64,000 bases of DNA from Nocardia jiangxiensis NBRC 101359 (GTDB taxonomy: Bacteria; Actinomycetota; Actinomycetes; Mycobacteriales; Mycobacteriaceae): assembly GCF_000308615.1 (NCBI RefSeq), contig NZ_BAGB01000013.1:62001-126000 (forward strand). The letters are read 5' to 3'. The notes under the pieces were generated by a model, which saw only the letters and a list, made by a program, of their open reading frames with translations, was not told the origin of the DNA and made no database searches. The position numbers were made by a program, and so were the translations under genes. Below, one piece after another: positions 18,804-27,499 of the stretch. How positions within the stretch are numbered: the stretch's first letter is position 1; each line of letters begins with the position of its first letter.

Positions 18804-19054
18804 AAGGGTTGCCGATCGACACGGGAAAGGGCATGCCTGGTTCGGTATTTCGGCAGTTGAGTGGCGGTGCTGCGCGGGTCGTGGGCCGGGTTGGGGGCGT
18901 AGTGTGGAGGTTGAGGTGGTCCGGGTGTGCTCGCGGCGGCGCGGGTGGGGTCACCGAATGCTTCGCCGGTGCCGGTCCCGGGGAAGGTGCGGCACCGGCG
19001 GAGGTTCGTGGGGGGAGCGCACCGCGGACGGATTCGATGTTCCGGCTCGGGAAT

Positions 19055-19987
19055 TCACGACTGCAACTGTTCGACCACCCAGGCCGTGGTGTCGGGACTC
19101 GAGCGCAGGGTGGAGTGATCGACCGCGGGTGCGGTGGGGAATCGGTTCTCGTACACGACGTTCACCACACCGGGTTCATTGATCAGCGAGCAGGTCACCG
19201 CGGGGGTGGCGATGCCATCGTTGCGGGTGGCCAGCACCGAGTAGTGCACACCGGGCTGGGTGACCGTGCCGTCGAAGACCGCCCGGTACACCTCGGAGGT
19301 GGGGGACATCTGCATGGCTGGCGCCATGCCGGGGAACCTGATCGCCAACGCGGACACCAGATATGGCGCGACCTCGGCCGCCTGGACCGGAGTCATCGGC
19401 GGGTTCGTGATGCCGTACTGGGCGAGCAGACCCGTGCCGTCGCAACCGCGTGATTCGGGTGCGAGCAGTACCGCGTCCCGGACCGAAGACGCCCCGTGCA
19501 GCACCTTCAGGTAGTACTGGGCGACGAAGCTGCCCGCCGAATGCGCGACGATGTCGACCTTGTCGGCGCCGGTGGCTCTGCGAACCTTCGAGACGAAATC
19601 GGCGACCTGCCGCGCTTCGCTGGGCACATCACCGGCCCAGCGCTGCCCCTTGATGATGCCGCCCTGGAACACGAAGGCGCAGCCGCCGTCGGCGCGCAAT
19701 GCGGTGAGCATCGGATTCCATTGCGCCGCAGTCTGATCGGTGGTTCCGTCGGCGCCGGGGAGCACGATCACCGGATGCGGCCGATGCGGACCGGGCGCGC
19801 AGTTCACCGGTGGCTCGATCACAGTGCCCGCCGGAATGGCCGAGGTATTGCTCCGGATCGGCGACTCGATACCGGGATCTGCCGAGGGCCCGATCGGCGC
19901 GGCGACGGCCGGTGCGGCCACGATCGCCGCCACCCCCGTCAGTGCGATGCTCATCAGCGCGATTCGAGCGCGCAACGTTGTCCTCAT
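19055..19987 (-). CDS. secreted alpha/beta-hydrolase lipase (lipase class 2-like)
   Basis: A 310-residue exported esterase. Residues 1-30 are a Sec signal peptide ending AVAAP. The hydrolase core starts with PVIVLPGADGTTDQTAAQW, the strand-turn of the oxyanion region. The nucleophile elbow is AHSAG with Ser150. A likely catalytic Asp lies in TRNDGIATP (Asp257) and His291 in VDHSTL. Three Cys (63, 103, 182) and a fourth at 266 could form disulfides, normal for an extracellular enzyme. It resembles Streptomyces/Nocardia triacylglycerol lipases of the EstA/LipA type. It is monocistronic. The natural substrate is probably a medium- or long-chain ester. Confidence 0.85.
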   Translation of the reverse strand: MRTTLRARIALMSIALTGVAAIVAAPAVAAPIGPSADPGIESPIRSNTSAIPAGTVIEPPVNCAPGPHRPHPVIVLPGADGTTDQTAAQWNPMLTALRADGGCAFVFQGGIIKGQRWAGDVPSEARQVADFVSKVRRATGADKVDIVAHSAGSFVAQYYLKVLHGASSVRDAVLLAPESRGCDGTGLLAQYGITNPPMTPVQAAEVAPYLVSALAIRFPGMAPAMQMSPTSEVYRAVFDGTVTQPGVHYSVLATRNDGIATPAVTCSLINEPGVVNVVYENRFPTAPAVDHSTLRSSPDTTAWVVEQLQS

Positions 19988-20664
19988 CTGCGGCACAGCC
20001 TTTCGATACTGTCCGAACCATCCCGACCCGGTGTGACCGGCGCACCGTGCTGCCGACACCGGACTCTGTGGCGGGATGGGCCCCCTGATACCCGTGGATC
20101 GGGCCACCCCCCGAAACTGTCCCTTATCGCACCAGCGTCATCCGCCCATGTCAATGGCTATTCGGCGTGGTGACGCAAACGCGCCGCTGGAAGGGGTGCG
20201 TTCGGAGCTCGCAGGTGCGCCCGGTCGCGCGTCCGGGCGTCGAAGCGGTTCGGGACGCGCGGTGGATGATTCGAACCTGAAATATCCGCGACGCATGCCG
20301 TATAGTTGCTGAATATTTATGAAAAAGTAATTCTTCAATCAACTTACATCTCTGTGAGTTGTGCATGTAATCAAGGGCTGAAACATCGCCGGAGGCTTGT
20401 TGTCGTGTCACCCCGGCCGGTCATACGGGCATTCGGTCATATCGCCCGTCCGGGCACATTACTCATTTGCCTTCGGCAAACCTTCCGATTGCTCTCGATC
20501 TTGGGCCGTATCTCGAACGTAACCCAAGGTGCGGGCAGGTTTTGTTAATGTCGGCATACGCTGTTGATCCCGAAGTTGAAGGTTGGCATTAATTCGATCC
20601 GAAGTCGTTCGGAAGAGTGTCTCGGAATGCGTTCCGGGGTTGTCGTACGAAGGGGTGCGCTGTA
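19988..20664. other. non-coding stretch, locally AT-rich
   Basis: No reading frame here has convincing codon use. The part 20290-20370 is strikingly AT-rich for this genome. A small hairpin TTTGCC-TTC-GGCAAA lies at 20466-20480. The region must carry the lipase promoter on the minus strand and the promoter and leader of the small gene at 20665 on the plus strand. Confidence 0.5.
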
Positions 20665-20937
20665 ATGAGCCAGAGCTGGAACCGGCGGCGGGAGGCCGCG
20701 GAGATCCTGGTGGAACAACAGTCAGGAGATGTGCTGGTGTTTAACGACAGTGGATCCGCCGAACCGAGTGCGGCGGGCTATTACCTGGATCGTGACGGAG
20801 ATGTCTGGGAGAAGGAGGCTCAGGGCTGGCGGCTGATCCTGCAGCGCGGAGTCGCGGTGGATCCGGTGTCGCTGTGGGATTGGGTGGAGGGGCATGTGCG
20901 TGACTACGCACCGTTCATGCCCGTCGCAATGAACTGA
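20665..20937 (+). CDS. small conserved-looking hypothetical protein
   Basis: A 90-residue soluble protein from the ATG at 20665, with AAGGGG about nine bases upstream. Upstream in-frame ATG at 20617 is less likely. The sequence has a basic, helical start (NRRREAAEILVEQQ), a central AAGYYLDRDGDVWEKEAQGWRL segment that looks like a beta-hairpin, and an aromatic end (LWDWVEGHVRDYAPFMPVAMN). No signal peptide or transmembrane segment. I do not recognise the family. Codon use agrees with its neighbours. A Nudix gene follows 64 bases later on the same strand and might share its transcript. Function unknown. Confidence 0.6.
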   Translation: MSQSWNRRREAAEILVEQQSGDVLVFNDSGSAEPSAAGYYLDRDGDVWEKEAQGWRLILQRGVAVDPVSLWDWVEGHVRDYAPFMPVAMN

Positions 20938-21001
20938 TCATTCGACCGGAAGCTCCGCCGCACCGACCGTTATCGTCAGGGTGACGATTACAATCTCGGT
21001 C

Positions 21002-21718
21002 ATGGGCAATGCTTTTCGCCTCAACGCGGCGGTCGCCGTCGATCTCGTCGTGCTCACTCTGGGCGCGCGCAACGCGCCCAACGACACCCTGTGTGCCCTG
21101 CTCGTGCAGCGGTTGTACGCACCGTATCGGGGCAGATGGGCATTGCCGGGTGGATTCGTGCAGACCGACGAGAGTCTCTCGGCGGCGGCCGTGCGGCTGC
21201 TGCGCGAGGAGACCGGCATCCGCGCGGACCGGATGCATCTCGAACAACTCGCCACCTACGGCGAACCGGGCCGCGATCCGCGGGGCCGGGTCATCAGCAC
21301 CTCCTATCTCGCGCTGGTGCCGAACCTTCCCGCGCCCGCCGCGGGTGGGGATGCCACCGCGGCGGCGATCTGGTCCGCCGAGCAGATTCTGGCCGATCCG
21401 GGGCGACTGGCCTTCGACCATCACCGGATCCTGGCCGACGGGGTCGAGCGCGCACGGGCCGAATTCGAGTACACCCCGCTGGCCACCGCGTTCTGCGGTC
21501 GCGAGTTCACCGTGGCCGAGCTGCGTCGGGTGTACGAGGTGGTGTGGGGGACCGCGATCGATCCGCGCAATTTTCATCGCAAGGTGACCAGTACCGCCGG
21601 ATTCGTGGAGGCGACCGGGCGGACCAGCATCCGTGACGGCGGCCGCCCCGCACAGCTGTACCGGGCCGGTCCGGCGCTGGCCCTGCGCCCGCCGATGATG
21701 CGACCGCAGGCGGCCTGA
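21002..21718 (+). CDS. NrtR-like Nudix-domain protein with C-terminal winged helix
   Basis: About 238 residues from ATG 21002. The N-terminal Nudix fold has WALPGGFVQTDESL followed by AAAVRLLREETGI. The Nudix box consensus is GX5EX7REUXEEXGU; here the first Glu of REU is Leu (RLLREETG), so hydrolysis may be lost or weak. The C-terminal ~80 residues (FTVAELRRVYEVVWGTAIDPRNFHRKV) match the winged-helix domain of NrtR regulators of NAD metabolism, which also often have degenerate Nudix boxes. A repressor or ADP-ribose sensor is therefore the best reading. No NAD-biosynthesis gene adjoins it. Confidence 0.8.
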   Translation: MGNAFRLNAAVAVDLVVLTLGARNAPNDTLCALLVQRLYAPYRGRWALPGGFVQTDESLSAAAVRLLREETGIRADRMHLEQLATYGEPGRDPRGRVISTSYLALVPNLPAPAAGGDATAAAIWSAEQILADPGRLAFDHHRILADGVERARAEFEYTPLATAFCGREFTVAELRRVYEVVWGTAIDPRNFHRKVTSTAGFVEATGRTSIRDGGRPAQLYRAGPALALRPPMMRPQAA

Positions 21719-21833
21719 ACAGGTGGACGTACGTCCTGCACAGCAAGTTCCCAGCCGCGGCACAGCGAGCCTGCCAGACGACATTTCTACGCTCTGGCGG
21801 ACAACCGGGGAATCCGTGGAGGAAGGCGGGAAC

Positions 21834-24053
21834 ATGGTGTCGATGTCCGGCGTCGACGAGGGTGCGGGCAGCGTATCCGAGAAGTACGTGGGTACATCCG
21901 GAACGCGGTTCCGGCGAGATCCCGGGAACACCCGGCCGCGCTGGGTGCGTCCGAGTCTGGCCGGACTGCTGATCGCGACGGCCGTGCTGTATCTGTGGGG
22001 GCTGAGTTCGGCGGGCTGGACCAACCCCTTCTACGCCGCATCCGTGCAGGCGGGCACGCAGGATTGGAAGGCGCTGCTGTTCGCCTCGCTCGACCCGGGC
22101 AACGGCATCACCGTCGACAAACCGCCCGCCGCGATGTGGGTGATGGCGTTGTCGGGGCGGCTGTTCGGTTTCACGGCGTGGTCGATGCTGATGCCGGAGG
22201 CGTTGATCGGGGTCGCGACGGTGGCGCTGCTGTACGGCGCGGTGCGGCGGTGCGCGGGATATGCCGCCGGGCTGATCGCGGGTGCGGGGCTGGCGCTGAC
22301 TCCGGTGGCGGCGTTGATGTTCCGCTACGACAATCCCGATGCGCTGATGATGTTGCTGGTCGTTGCGGCGGCCTACTGCGTGGTGCGGGCGTTGCGGTCG
22401 CCGGGGACGCGGTGGTGGTCGGCGAGTACCGGCTGGCTGGCGCTGGCGGGTGTGGCGGTCGGCTTCGGATTCCTGGCCAAGATGATGCAGGCGTTCCTGG
22501 TGCTGCCGGGGCTGGCGCTGGTGGTGTTGGTGGCGCTGCCGGGCGGATTCTGGTCGCGCATCGGGAAATTGGTGACCGCGGGTTCGGCGGTGTTGATCTC
22601 CGCGGGCTGGTATGTGGCGCTGGTGCAGGTGTGGCCGGCGAATGCTCGGCCCTACATCGGCGGGTCCACCGACAACAGCCTGTGGGATCTGGCCGTGGGC
22701 TACAACGGTCTGGGCCGGGTTCTGGGGAACAAGAACAAGCATCAGGCCGCATCCGCGCACGCCGCCGTTACGGGGCCGGACGGCGCGACCGCCGGTGCGC
22801 ATGCCGTGGCGACGAACGCCCCGACTGTCGCAGCACAAGGTGCGACGGCCGCGACGCACGGTACGGCCACTGCTGCGCATGGTGCGTCGGCTGCGACGCA
22901 TGGCACGGACGCGGCGGTGCATGCGCAGGCGCCGCATTTCGGGGGGATGGCGCACGGTGAGACCGGGTTGCTGCGGCTGTTCCAGGACTCGCTGGCGACC
23001 GAATTCGCCTGGCTGGTGCCCGCGGCGGTGATCGGGGTGCTGGCCGGGCTGTGGCTGACTCGCCGCGCGCCGCGCATCGATCCGGCCCGCGCGGCGTTGA
23101 TCCTGTGGGGCGGTTGGCTCGTCGGGACCTGGCTGGTGCTCAGTTATATGAGCAGTTCGTTCCACACCTACTACACGATCGAGTTGACCCCGGCCCTGGC
23201 GGCGCTGGGTGCGATCGGTGGGACGTTGCTGTGGGAGCGGCGTGCGCATGTCGCGGCGCGGGTGGGTCTGGGTGCGATGTCGGCGGCGACCGGACTGTGG
23301 GTGTTCCATCTCCTCGACGAGACGCCGACATGGTTGCCCTCGTTGCGGTGGACGCTGGTGATCGCCGGATTCGCCATGGCGGCGTTGCTGATTCTGGGAA
23401 TCTCCCGGCTGCGGCGGTTCGGCGTCGTGGTCGCGGCCGTCGCGGTGATCGCGGGACTGGCCGGTCCGGCGGCCTACGCGGTCGAGACGGTGGCGTTGCC
23501 GCACAGCGGCGGGAGTCCGTACAGCGGACCGGTTCGAGTACGCGGCAATGGATTCGGGCACGATTCGGCGACCCGGAGTGCGCCACGCTTGGATGCGATG
23601 CTTTCCGACGCCGAAAACCGCTGGGCTGCTGCGGCTGTCGGTTCCCAGCAGGTCGGCGCCATCGAATTGCGCACGGGCGCATCACTGTTGGCTGTCGGCG
23701 GCTTCAGCGGCCGGGACGATTCGCCGACTTTGGCGCAGTTCGAGCAGTACGTCGCAGACGGGGATGTGCACTACTTCCTGATGAACGCCAGCCCGCAGTC
23801 GCACGGCACCGGGCGGGTCACCACGTCGGACGAAGCCGGTGCGCACACCACGAGCGCTCATCGAGACACCACGACAACAACACCTCCGGGCAGCGCGGAA
23901 TCGTCCACGACGCCCCAGCCCGGACGGTCTAGTGCCGCGTCGAATCCGAGCACCAGCGGTGGCCGGATCAGCGCCTGGGTGCAGGCGCACTACACCGCGG
24001 TCACCGTCGACGGTGTGCAGGTGTACGACCTGACGGTCCCGCCGCGGAACTGA
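21834..24053 (+). CDS. family-39 membrane glycosyltransferase
   Basis: A 739-residue polytopic protein from ATG 21834, preceded by GGAGGAAGG. About 11 transmembrane helices occupy residues ~45-560. The first extracellular loop has GITVDKPPAAMW; the Asp-Lys-Pro-Pro motif is the hallmark of GT39 polyprenyl-phosphate-dependent enzymes (ArnT, YkcB-like). Residues ~300-375 form an Ala/Thr/His-rich loop with repeated ATHG units. The C-terminal ~180 residues are extracytoplasmic, with a Thr/Ser/Pro-rich linker before the end. Such enzymes transfer a sugar from a lipid-linked donor on the outer face to cell-wall polymers, lipids or proteins; the acceptor is unknown here. Confidence 0.85.
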   Translation: MVSMSGVDEGAGSVSEKYVGTSGTRFRRDPGNTRPRWVRPSLAGLLIATAVLYLWGLSSAGWTNPFYAASVQAGTQDWKALLFASLDPGNGITVDKPPAAMWVMALSGRLFGFTAWSMLMPEALIGVATVALLYGAVRRCAGYAAGLIAGAGLALTPVAALMFRYDNPDALMMLLVVAAAYCVVRALRSPGTRWWSASTGWLALAGVAVGFGFLAKMMQAFLVLPGLALVVLVALPGGFWSRIGKLVTAGSAVLISAGWYVALVQVWPANARPYIGGSTDNSLWDLAVGYNGLGRVLGNKNKHQAASAHAAVTGPDGATAGAHAVATNAPTVAAQGATAATHGTATAAHGASAATHGTDAAVHAQAPHFGGMAHGETGLLRLFQDSLATEFAWLVPAAVIGVLAGLWLTRRAPRIDPARAALILWGGWLVGTWLVLSYMSSSFHTYYTIELTPALAALGAIGGTLLWERRAHVAARVGLGAMSAATGLWVFHLLDETPTWLPSLRWTLVIAGFAMAALLILGISRLRRFGVVVAAVAVIAGLAGPAAYAVETVALPHSGGSPYSGPVRVRGNGFGHDSATRSAPRLDAMLSDAENRWAAAAVGSQQVGAIELRTGASLLAVGGFSGRDDSPTLAQFEQYVADGDVHYFLMNASPQSHGTGRVTTSDEAGAHTTSAHRDTTTTTPPGSAESSTTPQPGRSSAASNPSTSGGRISAWVQAHYTAVTVDGVQVYDLTVPPRN

Positions 24054-24169
24054 ACGCCGGAATGGGTGTGGCCGCGATTCGGTGATCGAATTTCGGCTAC
24101 CGCCCGTTGCACCGAAGCAGCGGCCAAAGTTACTGCGTAGACAGGCAAATGCTGTGGTACACCATTGCT

Positions 24170-24820
24170 ATGAGCGAGGTTGTGGCCGATGTGCGGGGGA
24201 CTCGCGGATGGTCGGCGGAGTACTGGGGATATCTGATGTGGGGTCTGGCAGCGCTGGCCATTGCCGGGCCCGAGCTGGCATCGGTGTTCGGGGTGGGGGA
24301 TTGGCCGACCATCTCGGCCACGATCGGACATCTCGAGGCGGCGCATTCCTGGGTGCGTCTGGTGGTGGTGTTCGTGATCGTCGTTCTGGGCTATTACGCG
24401 GTGCCGCAGTTGCTTGCGCATCCGTCCCTGCCGCGGATCGTGCCGGGACAGCAGACCACAGCCAACGGGCGGGCCACCCGTGATGCGGAGGCCGTGCGAT
24501 CCGGTGGGATGGGCTGGTATCTGGTGCTGGCCGTCGGCGGGCTCGTGGTCGGGTTGGTCGTCGCGGCCGGCGCCCGGCACATGCATCCGGGCACCTACGC
24601 CGGCGCGTACGTGCTCTACGGGCTCATCGCGGTGCTGTGGGTGATCGTGCCGAGTGTGCTGGCGATGTTCTTCGCGCGAGAAGTACCGTTCCCCACGCTG
24701 TTTCGCACCATCGGCTATCTGGAGCGCCGCGCTCACCCGATCGCCGCGATCATCCTCGCCTTGCTGGTGATCCTGCTGCTGCACCTGGCCCTCTACCCCT
24801 GGCCGCGCTACGGATCCTGA
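24170..24820 (+). CDS. polytopic membrane protein of unknown function
   Basis: A 216-residue membrane protein from ATG 24170. There are about five hydrophobic segments: near residues 20-40, 60-84, 123-144, 150-172 and 190-210. The sequence ends YPWPRYGS. No transporter signature or catalytic motif is visible. The middle cytosolic or external loop (LPRIVPGQQTTANGRATRDAEAVRSGG) is polar. It lies 116 bases after the GT39 gene on the same strand and may be co-expressed with it. It converges on the double-TetR gene. I do not recognise the family. Confidence 0.65.
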   Translation: MSEVVADVRGTRGWSAEYWGYLMWGLAALAIAGPELASVFGVGDWPTISATIGHLEAAHSWVRLVVVFVIVVLGYYAVPQLLAHPSLPRIVPGQQTTANGRATRDAEAVRSGGMGWYLVLAVGGLVVGLVVAAGARHMHPGTYAGAYVLYGLIAVLWVIVPSVLAMFFAREVPFPTLFRTIGYLERRAHPIAAIILALLVILLLHLALYPWPRYGS

Positions 24821-24884
24821 AGTCGCACCGGAGAATCGGTCGGCAAGCGACGCAGGTCCGTTGCACCCGAAGGGGTGTCGCGAT

Positions 24885-26135
24885 CTACTGTGCCTCGCCG
24901 AAGAGTGTCACCTCGAGCAGGCTGATGACGCGGTCCTGAGGGCAGATCCGATCGCCCTCGCCGAAGACGCGACCCAGGTCGACCACGAGGCTGAACGCGG
25001 CCTGGACCAGAATGCGGGCCTGAGCCTGGGACAGTTCCGGACGCACCTGAACCAGCAGTTTCACCCATTCGGCCACGACCAGCCGCTGGACGTTGCGCAG
25101 CATCGTGCGCTCCTCGGCCGGGACGTGGCCGAACTCCGCGTAGTACACGAAGGTCAGTTCCCGCTCGGCGAAACAGCCCACGACGTAGAGGTCGATCAGT
25201 TTCGACAGCGCCTCGGCCGGAGTGCTCGACGACGTGGTGGCCGGTCCGATCGCACCCGCCATCCGATCGGCGGCCCGCCGGAACGCGGCGGCCAGTAGAT
25301 CGCTCTTACTGCGGTAGTAGCGGTACACCGCCGAGGCCGCCGACAGTTCCGCGGCCGTCGCGATGTCCTCGACGCTCACGTTCGGATAGCCGCGCTCGTG
25401 GAACAGCTCCACCGCCTTCTTCAGCAGGAGTTCGTGTTTGAACGATTGCGGGATCTCCACCGCACGCGGTGTGCGCGGATCGGCCTGGGGCTCGGGCAGA
25501 TCCGCGCGGACGACCGCCCACGCGGCCGAATTCAGCACGGCTGTCAGCGGTTTCACCGGAAGGGCGGCGTGATGGTCGCCGACACTGCTGATCACGCTGA
25601 ACAACGTCACCGCGCGGACCAGGCTGTCCCGGCTGCTCAGCTCCGGGCGCAGATCGTCGATCAACCGGCGCACCACCGCGATCGAGGTGCGGAACTGCTC
25701 GTCGAGGGTTTCCCGGTCGGTGTCGTCCAGATAGCGCCGCTCCCAGCGGGTCAGCGCGACCGTCGGGCGATTGGCGATGGTGTCGGCGATCATCGCGTCG
25801 ATCACGTGGGCCAGGCGCTGTTCCGGGGTCCAGTCCACCGACTCGTCGGGCAGGGTGACCGTCGTGACGGTGCCCGATCCCAGCCGCAGCAGTTCCTCGC
25901 GGAACAGCGCGTATTTGCTCGGATAGTGCCGGTACAGGGCCGCGGAGGAGATGCCGAGGCGGGAGGCGATGTCCTCCATGCTCACGCCGTGATAGCCGAG
26001 GGAGCCGAAGGCGGCCGCCGAGGTCGCCGCGATCTGCGCCCGGCGGTTCTTGGGGCGGCGGCGGATCACCCGGTCCGGCTTTCCGGTCGTCGATACCTCT
26101 GCTGAGTGCGCGGTATCGCGCTGACCTCGGCTCAC
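24885..26135 (-). CDS. regulator with two TetR helix-turn-helix domains in one chain
   Basis: A 416-residue protein containing two complete TetR-type units. The first HTH is at about residues 30-78 (QIAATSAAAFGSLGYHGVSMEDIASRLGISSAALYRHYPSK) and the second at about 233-280 (LLLKKAVELFHERGYPNVSVEDIATAAELSAASAVYRYYRSK). Each is followed by a helical C-terminal region of ~140 residues. The chain therefore looks like a covalent TetR dimer. The start is GTG at 26135. Internal tandem TetR proteins occur in several Actinobacteria, but I cannot name a characterised one. Target genes are not evident; the nearest divergent gene is the SRPBCC protein, nearly 800 bases away. Confidence 0.85.
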   Translation of the reverse strand: MSRGQRDTAHSAEVSTTGKPDRVIRRRPKNRRAQIAATSAAAFGSLGYHGVSMEDIASRLGISSAALYRHYPSKYALFREELLRLGSGTVTTVTLPDESVDWTPEQRLAHVIDAMIADTIANRPTVALTRWERRYLDDTDRETLDEQFRTSIAVVRRLIDDLRPELSSRDSLVRAVTLFSVISSVGDHHAALPVKPLTAVLNSAAWAVVRADLPEPQADPRTPRAVEIPQSFKHELLLKKAVELFHERGYPNVSVEDIATAAELSAASAVYRYYRSKSDLLAAAFRRAADRMAGAIGPATTSSSTPAEALSKLIDLYVVGCFAERELTFVYYAEFGHVPAEERTMLRNVQRLVVAEWVKLLVQVRPELSQAQARILVQAAFSLVVDLGRVFGEGDRICPQDRVISLLEVTLFGEAQ

Positions 26136-26913
26136 AGTGCTGGCCTGTCTTTCGGTGACGGCGTGCGCGCGCCGGATTTCGGTGTGCGCACGCGGCTGGC
26201 GGGTAGCCGTCGCGGTTGGTTCACCGCCGTGGCATTCCCGGAATGTTCATGATCGCCATGGTAGCTAGCAGGCGGTATGCCGCCTTCCCGTGCTACCGGC
26301 GGTCGTCGTTTCACAACCGTGGTACCGCTGGAACCGGGTGTCGTCGCCAGCGGAGAGTGGACCTCGTCGACCAGCCGGCGACCGCCGTCCTTCTCCGGGC
26401 GCATCGAGATCGACAGCTGTCCGGGTTCGGGTTTGCCCTGCGTACCGAGGCTGGTGGTCGATGCCGTGGCCGATGATTCGGTGGTGTCGGATGATCAACG
26501 GCAACCGGCCTACGCAGCACGCCGGAGTTCGCCATATCGGCGGTCACCTGGAAGGTGCGCGCAAAGGGATTGAACCGCAACACTTCCCGGCCCGGATAGC
26601 CCGATCCGGTCACCGGTATCAGGATCAGTCCGATATCGGCCGGATGACGCGCTGGCGCACCAGTCATAGCCACAGCGGCGGATTCATCGCGCACCGCCGA
26701 TCCATGTGCTGATGCACGACGTGCGCAAGCGGATGCGCAAGCATCGCGCTATGATCTGAAAAGCCTGCTGTCACAATCTGTTACGTCATCGCACCGGTCG
26801 CGGGCCGGTCTCGAAACCGCATCGATTCGGCTCGCTGCCCTGGCTCGCCGGGGGTAGCGCATCGTAGGCTGCGCTGCGAGTCCCGCCCCCCCTGATGAAC
26901 GGAGTCCCGATCG
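26136..26913. other. 778-bp region without a supported gene
   Basis: Short overlapping frames occur on both strands but none has convincing codon use, a start with a ribosome-binding site, or a recognisable motif. Near the double-TetR start there is an 8-bp inverted repeat, GCGTGCGC (26161) and GCGCACGC (26186), which includes the palindrome GTGCGCAC and could be its operator. A decayed gene on the minus strand around 26300-26700 is possible but unproven. Confidence 0.4.
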
Positions 26914-27357
26914 ATGCGCACGGTGAAGCTGGAGCGCACCATCCGGGCACCCCTCGCCGATGTATTCGAATGGCTCACCGACGCCACGAATTTCCAGCGA
27001 GTGCCGATCATCCGGCGGGTGACGCCGGTGCGGCCGGGCAATCTCGTCGAGCACGGTGTCGGTGCGGTGCGGCTGCTGGTGACGCCGCTGGTCCGGGTCA
27101 CCGAGGAGATCGTCGAATACGACCCGCCGCGCCTGATCCGCTACAAACTGCTCAGCTCCTACCCGCCGATGCGAACCCAGGACGGCTGCCTGGAGTTCAA
27201 GGAGACCGAGGGCGGCGCCTGGATTCGCTGGACCGCCCACTTCGAGGTCGACGCACCGCTTTTCGCCGATCTGTGGACCGCGGGGATGGCGCCGATGGTT
27301 CTCGGGGGGATTCGCAGTGTGCTCGGCACCGCCGAGAAGGAGCTGCGGCGGCACTGA
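26914..27357 (+). CDS. SRPBCC (START/polyketide-cyclase-like) family protein
   Basis: A 147-residue helix-grip protein. The start, VKLERTIRAPLADVFEWLTDATNFQRVP, is the classic N-terminus of this family, with the first strand and the two short helices. The middle has EEIVEYDPPRLIRYKLL and the end a long amphipathic helix. Such proteins bind hydrophobic ligands or act as cyclase/aromatases or polyketide-cyclase-like stress proteins. The pocket ligand cannot be read. It sits 142 bases upstream of acetoacetyl-CoA synthetase on the same strand and could share its transcript. Confidence 0.82.
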   Translation: MRTVKLERTIRAPLADVFEWLTDATNFQRVPIIRRVTPVRPGNLVEHGVGAVRLLVTPLVRVTEEIVEYDPPRLIRYKLLSSYPPMRTQDGCLEFKETEGGAWIRWTAHFEVDAPLFADLWTAGMAPMVLGGIRSVLGTAEKELRRH

Positions 27358-27499
27358 GCGGTGTTTCGGCATGTCGCGCGTGTTCTGCGCCGCGCGCGGG
27401 GTGGTGGGCGGACAATAGCTGGTGCGTGCTGCGGGACCGCCGGGAGTGCGGGCCGGCGGGCGTGCGATGGATTCCCCCTGTGCAGGAAGGTGGAGGGTG

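Noticed and set aside
26290..26712. Possible small or decayed gene in the 26.1-26.9 kb gap
   Set aside because: Open frames exist on both strands, but none has a convincing start, codon use or motif, and joining frames would require assumed frameshifts.
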